Assembly (NCBI RefSeq): GCF_015461805.1
Contig: NZ_JACVZE010000001.1
Span: forward strand, 1,054,001-1,118,000
Length of the DNA stretch: 64,000 nt
From: Pseudomonas pisciculturae
GTDB taxonomy: Bacteria > Pseudomonadota > Gammaproteobacteria > Pseudomonadales > Pseudomonadaceae
Direction of reading: 5' to 3'
Numbering within the stretch: the first letter of the stretch is position 1; each line of letters starts with the position of its first letter. The translations under genes and the position numbers were made by a program. The notes beneath the pieces were generated by a model. It saw nothing but the letters and a program-made list of their open reading frames with translations. It ran no database searches and was not told the DNA's origin. Of this stretch, positions 34,772 through 43,881 are shown in pieces.

Positions 34772-35968
34772 TCAGGCAGTCGCCACCGAAGGCTCGCGCG
34801 AAGCACTCAAAAAGCGCAGCAGCGCCACCAGCGGGAATGCACTGCCCACCAGCATCACGCCCAGCCAGCCGCCGTGTTCGTACACGCTGCTGGCAATCGC
34901 CGAACCGAACGCGCCGCCGATGAAGATACTGGTCATGTACAGCGCATTCAGGCGGCTGCGGCTGTTGGCGTCGAGGGCGTAGATGGCACGTTGGCCCAGC
35001 ACCATGTTCATCTGCACGCAGAAGTCCAGCACTACGCCGGTGACGGCCAGGCCGATCACGCTGTACAACGGGTGCACGAACGCCGGCAGGAAGCTCAAGG
35101 CACCAAACAGCATGGCCAGCAGCGAGGCGCGGTGGGTGTGGCCGGCATCGGCCAGGCGACCGGCGAGGGGGGCGGCGATGGCGCCCAGGGCGCCCACCAG
35201 GGCAAACAGTGCAATCTCGCTTTGGCTCAGGCCGTGGTTACGCGCCAGCTCCAGCGGGGCGGCGGTCCAGAACAGACTGAAAGTCGCGAACATGCAGCCT
35301 TGGTAAAACGCCCGTTGACGCAGTATCGGCTGGCTGCGCAGCAAGGTGCCGAGGGAGCGCAGCAGTTGGCCATAGCTGGCGCTGTGATCCGGCTGGCGCT
35401 TGGGAATGGTGATCAACAGCACCACGCTGATAAACGCCATCAACCCGGCTGCCGCCATGAACATCGCTCGCCAGCCGAAGTGATCCGCCACCACGCTGGA
35501 CACCGGCCGCGCCAGCAAGATGCCCAGCAACAGGCCACCCATGATGCTGCCCACCACACGGCCACGGGATTCAGCCGGGGCCAGGTGCGCCGCCAATGGG
35601 ATCAGGATTTGCACCGACACCGAGCTGAAACCGATCAATAACGACACCAGCAAGAACAGGTTCGGCTGCTCAGTGAAGGCCGCGCCCAATAGGCTGGCAA
35701 TGGCCAGTACGGTGGTGGCGATCATCAGCTTGCGGTTTTCCAGCAAGTCACCCAGGGGCACCAGGAAGAACAGGCCCAGGGCGTAGCCGATTTGCGTCAA
35801 CGAGACGATCAGGCTGGCCATGGCCGGCGTCAGGCCGATGTCGGGCGCGATCAGTTCGATGATCGGCTGCGCGTAGTAGATGTTGGCGACGATTGCGCCG
35901 CAGCAAAACGCAAACAGCATCACCATGCTCCGGGTCATGGTGCTTGTAGCGTGGGAAGTTGCGTTCAT
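34772..35968 (-). CDS. MFS transporter, DHA1-like
   Basis: A 398-residue inner-membrane protein with 12 predicted helices in two halves. The loop 2-3 motif (PLGDLLENRKLM) and the segment SRGRVVGSIMGGLLLGILLARP fit drug/metabolite efflux permeases of the DHA1 group. No regulator is adjacent. The substrate is unknown. Confidence 0.88.
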   Translation of the reverse strand: MNATSHATSTMTRSMVMLFAFCCGAIVANIYYAQPIIELIAPDIGLTPAMASLIVSLTQIGYALGLFFLVPLGDLLENRKLMIATTVLAIASLLGAAFTEQPNLFLLVSLLIGFSSVSVQILIPLAAHLAPAESRGRVVGSIMGGLLLGILLARPVSSVVADHFGWRAMFMAAAGLMAFISVVLLITIPKRQPDHSASYGQLLRSLGTLLRSQPILRQRAFYQGCMFATFSLFWTAAPLELARNHGLSQSEIALFALVGALGAIAAPLAGRLADAGHTHRASLLAMLFGALSFLPAFVHPLYSVIGLAVTGVVLDFCVQMNMVLGQRAIYALDANSRSRLNALYMTSIFIGGAFGSAIASSVYEHGGWLGVMLVGSAFPLVALLRFLSASREPSVATA

Positions 35969-36114
35969 GGTGTTCTCATAGAAGCGGAAGAAAGTGCAGC
36001 GAGCCTAAAACCATGAGCGTGACTCGGGTAGGCCGTTGGCAGTGATAACACTCATGCCTGGCAATGATACATTCAGAAACAACTGCAATCTTCCAATCTG
36101 CTACACAAAACAAT

Positions 36115-36201
36115 GTGGGAGGGGGCTTGCCCCCGATTGCAGTGGGTCAGTGAAGGATACTCCAACTGATGCACCGCAATCGGGGGCAAGCCCCCTCCCA
36201 C
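36115..36201. repeat. REPIN, class I core, facing arms
   Basis: Facing REP units with GGGGGCTTGCCCCC plus CGATTGCAGTG-type inner arms (GATTGC/GCAATC). It lies between the MFS gene start and the sbp stop, and could form the 3' hairpin of sbp mRNA. Confidence 0.9.
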
Positions 36202-36227
36202 AAAGGTTGCTGCGTTTTTCGGGTCAG

Positions 36228-37232
36228 TTATTGACCGCTGTAGATCTGGTCAAACACCCCTCCATCATTGAAGTGAGTCTTCTGCACGGTACGCCAGTCA
36301 CCAAAGGTCTTCTCTACCGATAAAAAGTCGACTTTCGGGAAACGGTCGGTGTACTTGGCCAGCACCTTCGGGTCACGTGGGCGCAGGTAGTTGTTGGCAG
36401 CGATTTCCTGGCCTTCGGGCGACCACAGGTACTTCAAGTAGTCTTCAGCCGCCACGCGGGTGCCTTTCTTCTCGACCACTTTGTCGACCACCGACACCGG
36501 CGGCTCAGCCTCGGCGGAAACGCTTGGGTAAATCACTTCGAACTGATCACGGCCGAATTCACGGGCGATCATTTCCGCCTCGTTCTCAAAGGTCACCAGT
36601 ACGTCGCCAATCTGGTTGGTCATGAACGTGGTGGTAGCGGCACGGCCACCGGTGTCCAGCACTGGCGCTTGTTTGAACAGCTTGCCGACAAAGGCCTTGG
36701 CCTTGTTTTCGTCGCCGCCGTTCTTGAGCACATAGCCCCAGGCCGACAGGTAGGTGTAGCGGCCGTTACCCGAGGTTTTCGGGTTGGGCACGATCACTTG
36801 CACGCCATCTTTGAGCAAGTCCGGCCAGTCTTTCAGGGCTTTTGGGTTGCCTTTGCGCACGATAAACACAGTGGCGGAGGTGAAGGGTGCGCTGTTGTTG
36901 GGCAGGCGCGTAACCCAGTTGTCCGGCACCAGTTTGCCGTTGTCCACCAAGGCATTGATGTCGGTGGCCATGTTCATGGTGATCACGTCAGCCGGCAGGC
37001 CGTCGATCACCGAGCGCGCTTGTTTGCTGGAGCCACCGAAGGACATTTGTAAGGTCAGCTTGTCGTTCGGGTGCTCGGCTTCCCAGTGTTTCTGGAAGGC
37101 GGCGTTGTAGTCCTTGTAGAAATCGCGCATCACGTCGTAGGAGACGTTGAGCAGTGTGACGGGGGCAGCCTGCACGGCGCCCGCCAGGGCAAGGCCGGCG
37201 GCCAGGAGAGAGGCGCTAACGAGTTTTTTCAC
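36228..37232 (-). CDS. sbp: Sulfate ABC transporter periplasmic binding protein
   Basis: A 334-residue secreted protein (signal peptide cut after AVQA, residue 23) of the Sbp/CysP family. The sulfate-binding segments NVSYDVMRDFY, FGGSSKQARSVIDGLPADV and NPKTSGNGRYTYL are present. The GTG start at 37232 follows AAGGA. The cysTWA permease genes that usually accompany sbp are absent; the gene is followed by a REPIN. Sulfur-starvation control is expected from the family but no site was identified. Confidence 0.93.
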   Translation of the reverse strand: MKKLVSASLLAAGLALAGAVQAAPVTLLNVSYDVMRDFYKDYNAAFQKHWEAEHPNDKLTLQMSFGGSSKQARSVIDGLPADVITMNMATDINALVDNGKLVPDNWVTRLPNNSAPFTSATVFIVRKGNPKALKDWPDLLKDGVQVIVPNPKTSGNGRYTYLSAWGYVLKNGGDENKAKAFVGKLFKQAPVLDTGGRAATTTFMTNQIGDVLVTFENEAEMIAREFGRDQFEVIYPSVSAEAEPPVSVVDKVVEKKGTRVAAEDYLKYLWSPEGQEIAANNYLRPRDPKVLAKYTDRFPKVDFLSVEKTFGDWRTVQKTHFNDGGVFDQIYSGQ

Positions 37233-37328
37233 TGCTCATTCCTTGTTGTTCGAGAATTGGTGTGAGGCACAATGCCAGCGACTATAGCCGGGGCCGCATA
37301 GTCGCTTAAAGATTAAAAAGAACTTTGC

Positions 37329-38153
37329 TTATTCCACTTTCTTAAAAAGCCCGTTGCCGCAACGTGAGCAGAACGCCGCGTTGGGCTCGTGGGTGTTTTT
37401 CTTGCACACCGGGCAGTCATGTTGCAGCTGTTCACCGCGCATGGCGCTGGCCAGTTCCGCGGTGAAAATGCCGGTGGGCACGGCGATGATCGAATAACCG
37501 GTGATCATCACCAGTGACGAAATCACCTGGCCCAGCGGCGTCTTCGGCACGATATCGCCGAAGCCCACGGTGGTCAGGGTCACGATGGCCCAATAGATGC
37601 CCTTGGGGATGCTGGTAAAGCCGTGTTCCGGGCCTTCAATCACGTACATCAAGGTGCCGAACACCGTCACCAGGGTGCACACGCTCACCAAAAACACCAC
37701 GATCTTCTGCTTGCTGCCCCGCAGCGCCGCCATCAGGTAGTTAGCCTGCTTGAGGTACGGGCTGAGCTTGAGCACACGGAAGATGCGCAGCATGCGGATG
37801 ATGCGGATGATTAACAGGTACTGCGCATCGCTGTAATACAGCGCCAGGATGCCGGGCACGATGGCCAGCAAGTCCACCAGCCCATAAAAGCTGAAGGCAT
37901 AGCGCAACGGCTTGGGCGAGCAGTACAGGCGTAAGCCGTACTCGATGGCAAAGATAATGGTAAAGCCCCACTCGATGTACGCCAGCACATCGGCGTAGTT
38001 CTGGTGCACCTCGTCGATGCTGTCGAGCATCACGATCACCAGGCTGGCGAGGATGATCAACAGCAGGATGCCGTCAAAGCGTCTTCCTGCGTTGGTGTCG
38101 GTCTGGAAAATCATGACGTAGAGCCGCTGGCGCCAGTCGTTGTTGCTGTCCAT
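37329..38153 (-). CDS. Voltage-gated-type potassium channel with C-terminal zinc ribbon
   Basis: A 274-residue six-helix channel. S4 carries regular arginines (RIIRMLRIFRVLKLS), the pore filter is TTVGFGD, and S6 follows. The cytoplasmic tail ends in a four-cysteine zinc ribbon (Cys247, 250, 262, 265). The start at 38153 removes 36 low-quality codons. The urea transporter gene ends 31 bp upstream on the same strand, so they are probably cotranscribed. It should pass K+; the role of the ribbon is unknown. Confidence 0.9.
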   Translation of the reverse strand: MDSNNDWRQRLYVMIFQTDTNAGRRFDGILLLIILASLVIVMLDSIDEVHQNYADVLAYIEWGFTIIFAIEYGLRLYCSPKPLRYAFSFYGLVDLLAIVPGILALYYSDAQYLLIIRIIRMLRIFRVLKLSPYLKQANYLMAALRGSKQKIVVFLVSVCTLVTVFGTLMYVIEGPEHGFTSIPKGIYWAIVTLTTVGFGDIVPKTPLGQVISSLVMITGYSIIAVPTGIFTAELASAMRGEQLQHDCPVCKKNTHEPNAAFCSRCGNGLFKKVE

Positions 38154-38184
38154 AAATCCCGCCTGAAACTGATATCGAGCAAGC

Positions 38185-39048
38185 CTAGGGGGATTCGAAG
38201 GGGCTGTCCATGCGGCGATTCCTGAGGGTTCGGCAGCCGGCGTGCACCAACCAGCAGGCAAGGATAAACGGGGCGGTCAGCGCAGGCAGGTGCAGGGCGG
38301 CGAAGCCTGACGTAAGGATGATCGCCAGCAGGATGCCGAGCAGTGGCAGCCAGGGTTGGCGACGTGTGTGGCTTAGGGCCAATGCGGCCAACGCCGGGTT
38401 GTAACTGTGCAGGCCGAGTAGGGCGCTGGTGGGTTCGCCTAACAGTAGGCCGATCAGTACACCAACGCTGGCGCCAACCAGTGCCCAGATGGCAGCGCGC
38501 CGATTGGCGAGCCACAGGCCAAGGGCAATCAACACTCCAGCCAAGGGCTGATCCAGCAACATGATCTGTGCAAGGCCGGTGAGGGGCGCGGCGAGGACGG
38601 GCAGGCTGTTTGGTTCGCTCAAGACAACGGTGCTCTCTGGCACGCTGACCAAGAGCAACCAGCCGAGGCCGACAAAGGGTGCGGTGTAGGCGGGCAGGGT
38701 CGCATGTTTCAACCATTGCCGCGTCAGCATCGCCGCCAGGCCACCGCACGCCAGGATCAGCGGGGGCAACAAAGCCGACCAGGCGAAATGCTGGCTGATC
38801 AACAAGCCCAGCAACACGCCGTTGTAGCTATACAGGCCAGCCTGGCGCTCGGCCTTGGGATAGCCTCGGCGCTGGGCCGTGAGCAAACCCGCGACGCCAC
38901 CCAGCAGTGCCCCTGCGAACAAGGCCGGGGCGCCGATCAGGATGGCCAATAGGCACAGCAGGCCGCACAGCGGGTTACGCTGGAGGAAAATCTGGCTGAA
39001 GCCGTTGAGCAGGGCTTCGGCCCAGTCGGGGCAGGTTGGGTTGTGCAT
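38185..39048 (-). CDS. Urea transporter (UT family)
   Basis: The 287-residue membrane protein has the two-fold UT repeat: each half holds a matching signature, AGLYSYNGVLLGL and LLGLHSYNPALAALAL. About ten hydrophobic helices are visible. It should let urea diffuse through the inner membrane. No urease genes are in the window. The K+ channel gene follows closely. Confidence 0.9.
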   Translation of the reverse strand: MHNPTCPDWAEALLNGFSQIFLQRNPLCGLLCLLAILIGAPALFAGALLGGVAGLLTAQRRGYPKAERQAGLYSYNGVLLGLLISQHFAWSALLPPLILACGGLAAMLTRQWLKHATLPAYTAPFVGLGWLLLVSVPESTVVLSEPNSLPVLAAPLTGLAQIMLLDQPLAGVLIALGLWLANRRAAIWALVGASVGVLIGLLLGEPTSALLGLHSYNPALAALALSHTRRQPWLPLLGILLAIILTSGFAALHLPALTAPFILACWLVHAGCRTLRNRRMDSPFESP

Positions 39049-39079
39049 GGTGGTTAGTCAGTTAGACCGAGTTGCCCTT

Positions 39080-39170
39080 ATCGCAGGCAAGCCACCTCCC
39101 ACACTTGATTGGGTTCACAGATTTACTTACGTGAACGCAGTCAAAATGTGGGAGGGGGCTTGCCCCCGAT
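39080..39170. repeat. Mixed REP pair, outward pointing (class II-like left, class I right)
   Basis: Left unit 39080-39102 is a class II-like REP in reverse with one change (CCACCTCCC); right unit 39148-39170 is class I forward. Inner arms GTTCAC/GTGAAC and TTGA/TCAA pair between them. This tail-to-tail order with unlike units is unusual here. Confidence 0.85.
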
Positions 39171-39186
39171 GAGGCCCTGACAGACG

Positions 39187-40602
39187 CTAAATCAACGTCT
39201 CTATGCGCAGCGAATTGGTCGACCCCGGCTGCCCAAACGGCACCCCCGCGGTAATCACCAACGTATCCCCGCGCTGCGCCATGCCTTGTGCCTGGGCAAT
39301 CTCCAAGGCGGTGGAGCACACCTCATCCACCTGACGCAGTCGGTCGTTGACTACCGAGTGCACGCCCCACGCCACGCTCAAGCGCCGTGCCGTGGACAGG
39401 TTCGGCGTAAGGTTGAGAATCGGCGCCACCGGCCGTTCCCGCGCCGCCCGCAGGCTGGAGCTGCCCGACTCGCTGTAGTTCACCAGCACCGCCACCGGCA
39501 GGATGCTGCTGATACGGCGGATCGCGCAGCTGATGGCGTCCGACACCGTGGCGTCCGCCTTGGGCCGGCTCACGTCCAGCTGGGTTTGGTAGTCCGGGCC
39601 GTTTTCCACTTGGCGGATGATCTTGCTCATCATCTGCACGGCTTCCAGCGGATACTCGCCGGACGCGGTTTCGGCCGATAGCATCACTGCATCCGCGCCT
39701 TCAGCGACGGCATTGGCTACATCAGTGACTTCCGCTCGAGTTGGCGCGGGGGAGAAGCGCATCGACTCAAGCATCTGCGTGGCCACCACCACCGGCTTAC
39801 CCAGCTCGCGGCAGGTGCTGATGATGTCTTTCTGGATTTGCGGCACGCTCTCGGCCGGCACTTCAACGCCCAAGTCCCCTCTGGCAACCATGATCGCGTC
39901 GCTCAGCTCAGCGATTTCCCGCAGGCGCTGCACAGCGGATGGCTTCTCGATCTTGGCCATCAAAAATGCCTTGTCGCCGATCAGTTCGCGGGCTTCGCGG
40001 ATGTCTTCCGGGCGCTGCACGAACGACAGCGCCACCCAGTCCACCCCCAGCTCCAGGCCAAAGCTCAAGTCGCGCCGATCCTTGGCGGTCAATGGGCTCA
40101 GTTCCAACAACGCTTGTGGGACGTTCACACCTTTGCGGTCCGACAGTTCGCCGCCGTTGAGCACGGTGGTGTCGATGGCATCGGTGTGCTTGGTGATCAC
40201 CCGTAGGCGCAGCTTGCCGTCGTCCAGCAGCAGGTCCATGCCGGGTTCAAGTGCGGCGATGATTTCTGGGTGGGGCAGGTTGACCCGGCGTTCATCGCCC
40301 GGCGTCTCGTCGAGGTCCAGGCGCAATGCCTGGCCGCGCACCAGTTGCACCTTGCCCTCGGCAAATCGCCCCACACGCAGCTTCGGCCCTTGCAGGTCCA
40401 TGAGGATGCCCAGTGGGTAGTTAAGCTGGCGCTCGACCTGGCGAATCCACTGGTAGCGCTGGGCGTGGTCGGCATGGTCGCCGTGGCTGAAATTGAGCCG
40501 GAAGATATTCACCCCGGCTTCCACCAGCTCGCGGATGTCATCGATACCGTCGGTGGCAGGCCCCAGGGTGGCGAGGATTTTGACCTTTTTGTCAGGCGTC
40601 AT
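39187..40602 (-). CDS. pyk: Pyruvate kinase
   Basis: The 471-residue enzyme converts phosphoenolpyruvate and ADP to pyruvate and ATP. Landmarks: LATLGPATD, FRLNFSHGDH, the catalytic lysine in LMAKIEKPSAV, and VMLSAETASGEYP. The start at 40602 is used; an extra five codons would need TTG. It overlaps ttuD by 11 bp and is the last gene of the gcl-hyi-glxR-ttuD-pyk set, taking glycerate-derived carbon on to pyruvate. Confidence 0.94.
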   Translation of the reverse strand: MTPDKKVKILATLGPATDGIDDIRELVEAGVNIFRLNFSHGDHADHAQRYQWIRQVERQLNYPLGILMDLQGPKLRVGRFAEGKVQLVRGQALRLDLDETPGDERRVNLPHPEIIAALEPGMDLLLDDGKLRLRVITKHTDAIDTTVLNGGELSDRKGVNVPQALLELSPLTAKDRRDLSFGLELGVDWVALSFVQRPEDIREARELIGDKAFLMAKIEKPSAVQRLREIAELSDAIMVARGDLGVEVPAESVPQIQKDIISTCRELGKPVVVATQMLESMRFSPAPTRAEVTDVANAVAEGADAVMLSAETASGEYPLEAVQMMSKIIRQVENGPDYQTQLDVSRPKADATVSDAISCAIRRISSILPVAVLVNYSESGSSSLRAARERPVAPILNLTPNLSTARRLSVAWGVHSVVNDRLRQVDEVCSTALEIAQAQGMAQRGDTLVITAGVPFGQPGSTNSLRIETLI

Positions 40603-41872
40603 GTGGCGGGTTCCCAAGAATCAGAATGGCGCGAAAATCGTTGACGTTGGTGCGCGTCGGCTCGGTGACGATCAACCCGTCGAGGGCGGCGAAATAGCCG
40701 TAGCCGTTGTTGTTGTCCAGCTCATCGCTGGCCGACAGGCCGAGGGCTTCGGCACGCGAATAACTGCACGGGGTCATGATCGCGCCGGCGTTGTCTTCCG
40801 AGCCGTCGATGCCGTCGGTGTCACCGGCCAGGGCATACACGCCGGGCAGGCCTTTGAGGCTGTCGGTGAGGCTCAACAGAAACTCGGCGTTGCGACCGCC
40901 ACGGCCATTGCCGCGCACGGTGACGGTGGTTTCGCCGCCGGACAGGATCACGCACGGCGCCGCCAGCGGCTGGCCGTGCTGCACGATTTGCCGGGCGATA
41001 CCGGCGTGCACTTTGGCCACGTCCCGTGCTTCGCCTTCGAGGTCACCGAGGATCAACGGGCTGAACCCGGCCTGGCGCACTTTTACCGCCACGGCTTCAA
41101 GGGATTGCTGGGGCCGGGCGATCAATTGGAAGTGGCTGCGGGCGAGCACCGGGTCGCCGGGCTTGATGGTTTCCGAGGCGGGGTTTTGCAACCAACTGCG
41201 CACCGAAGCCGGGGCGTCGATGTTGTAGCGTTTGAGGATCGCCAGCGCTTGGGTCGAGGTGCTCGGGTCGCCGACGGTTGGGCCGGAGGCAATCACCGTG
41301 GCCTGGTCGCCCGGCACATCGGAAATCGCATAGGTGTACACCGTGGCTGGCCATGCGGCCTTGGCCAGCCGGCCGCCCTTGATCGCCGACAGATGCTTGC
41401 GTACGCAATTCATCTCGCCAATGGTGGCGCCGGACTTGAGCAAGGCTTTGTTGATAGTTTGCTTATCGGCCAGGGTGATGCCTTCGGCCGGTAGGGCCAG
41501 CAGGGCCGAACCGCCGCCGGAGAGCAGGAAGATCACGCGGTCGTCTTCGCCCAGGTTACTGATCAGTGCCAGCACGCGCTTGGCCACGGCCAGGCCAGCA
41601 GCGTCGGGCACGGGGTGGGCGGCTTCGACCACTTCGATTTTCTTGCAGGGCGCGCCGTGGCCGTAGCGGGTGACCACCAGGCCGGTGACTTCACCTTGCC
41701 AGCAGTTTTCGACGACGAGGGCCATGGCAGCCGCAGCCTTGCCGGCGCCGATCACGATCACACGGCCGCTGCGGTCGGCGGGCAGGTAGGGTTCAAGGAT
41801 TTGCCGGGGGTGGGCGGCGTCGATGGCTGTGGCAAACAGCTCACGAAGCAGGTGTTGCGGATCGACCGACAT
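40592..41872 (-). CDS. ttuD: Glycerate kinase / TtuD (DUF4147-MOFRL family)
   Basis: A 426-residue protein of the class called TtuD or hydroxypyruvate reductase in older annotations; family members act as glycerate 2-kinases. The N-terminal DUF4147 domain shows IGAGKAAAAMA and FLLSGGGSALLALP; the C-terminal MOFRL domain has ILSGGETTVTVRGNGRGGRNAEFLLS and GDTDGIDGSEDNAGA. It follows glxR with a REPIN between, and its stop overlaps pyk. Confidence 0.92.
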   Translation of the reverse strand: MSVDPQHLLRELFATAIDAAHPRQILEPYLPADRSGRVIVIGAGKAAAAMALVVENCWQGEVTGLVVTRYGHGAPCKKIEVVEAAHPVPDAAGLAVAKRVLALISNLGEDDRVIFLLSGGGSALLALPAEGITLADKQTINKALLKSGATIGEMNCVRKHLSAIKGGRLAKAAWPATVYTYAISDVPGDQATVIASGPTVGDPSTSTQALAILKRYNIDAPASVRSWLQNPASETIKPGDPVLARSHFQLIARPQQSLEAVAVKVRQAGFSPLILGDLEGEARDVAKVHAGIARQIVQHGQPLAAPCVILSGGETTVTVRGNGRGGRNAEFLLSLTDSLKGLPGVYALAGDTDGIDGSEDNAGAIMTPCSYSRAEALGLSASDELDNNNGYGYFAALDGLIVTEPTRTNVNDFRAILILGNPPHDA

Positions 41873-41941
41873 AAGCGGGCTCCCGGGGATTTTTTGTTAT
41901 TAGAGGTGCAGCAATGGCAGGCATTGAAATGCAATCAAACT

Positions 41942-42028
41942 GTGAGAGGGGGCTTGCCCCCGATAGCGGTGTGTCAGTTGCCAATTACTTAGCTGACCCA
42001 CTGCAATCGGGGGCAAGCCCCCTCCCAC
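41942..42028. repeat. REPIN, class I core, facing arms, between glxR and ttuD
   Basis: Facing REP units with GGGGGCTTGCCCCC; the left outer arm has one change (GTGAGAG for GTGGGAG). Outer flanks TGAAATGC/GCATTTCA extend the pairing. It sits inside the gcl operon, downstream of glxR. Confidence 0.9.
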
Positions 42029-42053
42029 ATTTGATCGCATTTCAGATCAGGGG

Positions 42054-42944
42054 TTATTTGTCGCGAATCGAGAAGTTGGCCATATGCTCCAACCCTTTGA
42101 TCAGCGCCGAGTGGTCCCAGTTGCCACCCCCAATCGCCGTGCAAGTACTGAACACCTGCTGTGTACCTGCAGTGTTCGGCAAGTTGATCCCCAGCTCCTT
42201 GGCACCGGCCAGCGCCAGGTTCAAATCCTTCTGGTGCAGGTTGATACGGAAACCCGGATCAAAGGTGCCCTTGATCATGCGTTCGCCATGCACTTCCAGA
42301 ATCTTCGACGAAGCAAACCCACCCATCAGCGCTTCACGCACTTTGGCCGGGTCAGCGCCGTTCTTGGAGGCGAACAGCAGCGCTTCAGCCACCGCCTGGA
42401 TGTTCAGCGCCACGATGATCTGGTTGGCCACCTTGGCGGTCTGGCCGTCACCATTGCCGCCCACCAGGGTGATGTTCTTGCCCATCGCCTGGAACAGCGG
42501 CAGGGCGCGTTCAAAGGTGTGTGGCTCGCCGCCGATCATGATGCTCAGGGTGCCGGCTTTGGCACCGACTTCACCGCCGGACACGGGCGCGTCGAGGTAC
42601 TGCGCGCCGGTCTCGTTGATCTTGGCCGCGAAGGCTTTGGTGGCGGTTGGGGAGATCGAGCTCATGTCAATCACGACTTTGTTTGGCGACAGGCCAGCGG
42701 CCACGCCGTCGGCACGGAAAAGCACGTCGTCGACCTGTGGGGTGTCCGGCACCATGACGATGATGAACTCGGCTTCCTGGGCCACTTGCTGCGGGCTGGC
42801 CAGGGCGATGGCGCCCGCATCGATCAGGGCTTGTGGGGCCTTGCCATGGTGTTCGGAGAGAAACAGTTGGTGACCTGCTTTTTGCAGGTTGGCGGCCATG
42901 GGTTGGCCCATGATGCCGGTGCCGATAAATCCGATTTTAGCCAT
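42054..42944 (-). CDS. glxR: Tartronate-semialdehyde reductase (2-hydroxy-3-oxopropionate reductase)
   Basis: The 296-residue NAD(P)-dependent beta-hydroxyacid dehydrogenase turns tartronate semialdehyde into D-glycerate. The Rossmann motif is IGFIGTGIMGQPMAANLQKAG; the substrate segment DAPVSGGEVGAKAGTLSIM and the catalytic Lys in GGNGDGQTAKVANQ are typical. It is third in the gcl pathway and is bracketed by REPINs on both sides. Confidence 0.95.
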   Translation of the reverse strand: MAKIGFIGTGIMGQPMAANLQKAGHQLFLSEHHGKAPQALIDAGAIALASPQQVAQEAEFIIVMVPDTPQVDDVLFRADGVAAGLSPNKVVIDMSSISPTATKAFAAKINETGAQYLDAPVSGGEVGAKAGTLSIMIGGEPHTFERALPLFQAMGKNITLVGGNGDGQTAKVANQIIVALNIQAVAEALLFASKNGADPAKVREALMGGFASSKILEVHGERMIKGTFDPGFRINLHQKDLNLALAGAKELGINLPNTAGTQQVFSTCTAIGGGNWDHSALIKGLEHMANFSIRDK

Positions 42945-42980
42945 GAGAAATTCCTCTTGTCAGTGCACCCCAGGACCCCT

Positions 42981-43067
42981 GTGGGAGGGGGCTTGCCCCC
43001 GATAGCGGTGTGTCAGGCGAATGTGTATTGACTGGTTCGCCGCCATCGGGGGCAAGCCCCCTCCCAC
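42981..43067. repeat. REPIN, class I core, facing arms, between hyi and glxR
   Basis: Facing REP units with GGGGGCTTGCCCCC and inner arms GGCGAA/TTCGCC. It is upstream of the glxR start (42944) within the operon. Confidence 0.9.
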
Positions 43068-43088
43068 ATGGGTTTGGTGGTGTGTTTG

Positions 43089-43871
43089 TTAGATGGCGTT
43101 GTGGGTTTTGAGCCAGCCAAGGCCGGCTTCGGTGGTGGTCAGCGGTTTGTATTCGCAACCCACCCAACCCTGGTAACCAATGCGGTCCAGATGCTCGAAC
43201 AGGAACCGATAGTTGATCTCGCCGGTCCCCGGCTCATTGCGCCCAGGGTTGTCCGCCAACTGAATGTGGTTGATCTCACCCAAGTGCGCGGCCATGGTGC
43301 GGGCCAAATCGCCCTCCATGATTTGCATGTGATAGATGTCGTATTGCAGGAACAGATTGGCGCTGCCCACCTGCTCGCGAATCGACAGGGCTTGCGCGGT
43401 GTTGTTCAGGTAGAAACCCGGGATGTCGCGGGTGTTGATCATCTCCATCACCAGCTTGATGCCCGCGGCTTGCAGCTTGTCGGCCGCGTACTTGAGGTTG
43501 GCGACGAAGGTGTCTTCCAGGACTTGATCGTCTACACCTTGCGGGCGAATCCCTGCCAGGCAGTTGATCTGGGTGTTACCCAGCACTTGTGCATAGGCGA
43601 TCGCCAGCTTGACCCCGGCCCGGAACTCCTCGACCCGGTCCGGGTGGCACGCCAGGCCGCGTTCGCCCTTGGCCCAGTCACCGGCCGGCAGGTTGAACAG
43701 CACTTGGGTCAGGCCGTTGGCGTCCAGGTGGGCCTTGATTTCGGCTGAGCTGAACTCATACGGGAACAGATACTCGACACCTTCAAAGCCCGCATCGGCA
43801 GCTGCTTTAAAGCGCGCGAGAAAGTCCTGCTCGGTAAACAGCATCGACAGGTTGGCGGCAAAACGCGGCAT
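43089..43871 (-). CDS. hyi: Hydroxypyruvate isomerase
   Basis: The 260-residue TIM-barrel enzyme interconverts hydroxypyruvate and tartronate semialdehyde. MPRFAANLSMLFTE, EMINTRDIPGFYL, LQYDIYHMQIMEGDL and CEYKPLTTTEAGLGWL supply the usual metal-binding Glu, Asp and His. It follows gcl by 10 bp and so is cotranscribed. Confidence 0.95.
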   Translation of the reverse strand: MPRFAANLSMLFTEQDFLARFKAAADAGFEGVEYLFPYEFSSAEIKAHLDANGLTQVLFNLPAGDWAKGERGLACHPDRVEEFRAGVKLAIAYAQVLGNTQINCLAGIRPQGVDDQVLEDTFVANLKYAADKLQAAGIKLVMEMINTRDIPGFYLNNTAQALSIREQVGSANLFLQYDIYHMQIMEGDLARTMAAHLGEINHIQLADNPGRNEPGTGEINYRFLFEHLDRIGYQGWVGCEYKPLTTTEAGLGWLKTHNAI

Positions 43872-43881
43872 AAGGTTCTCC

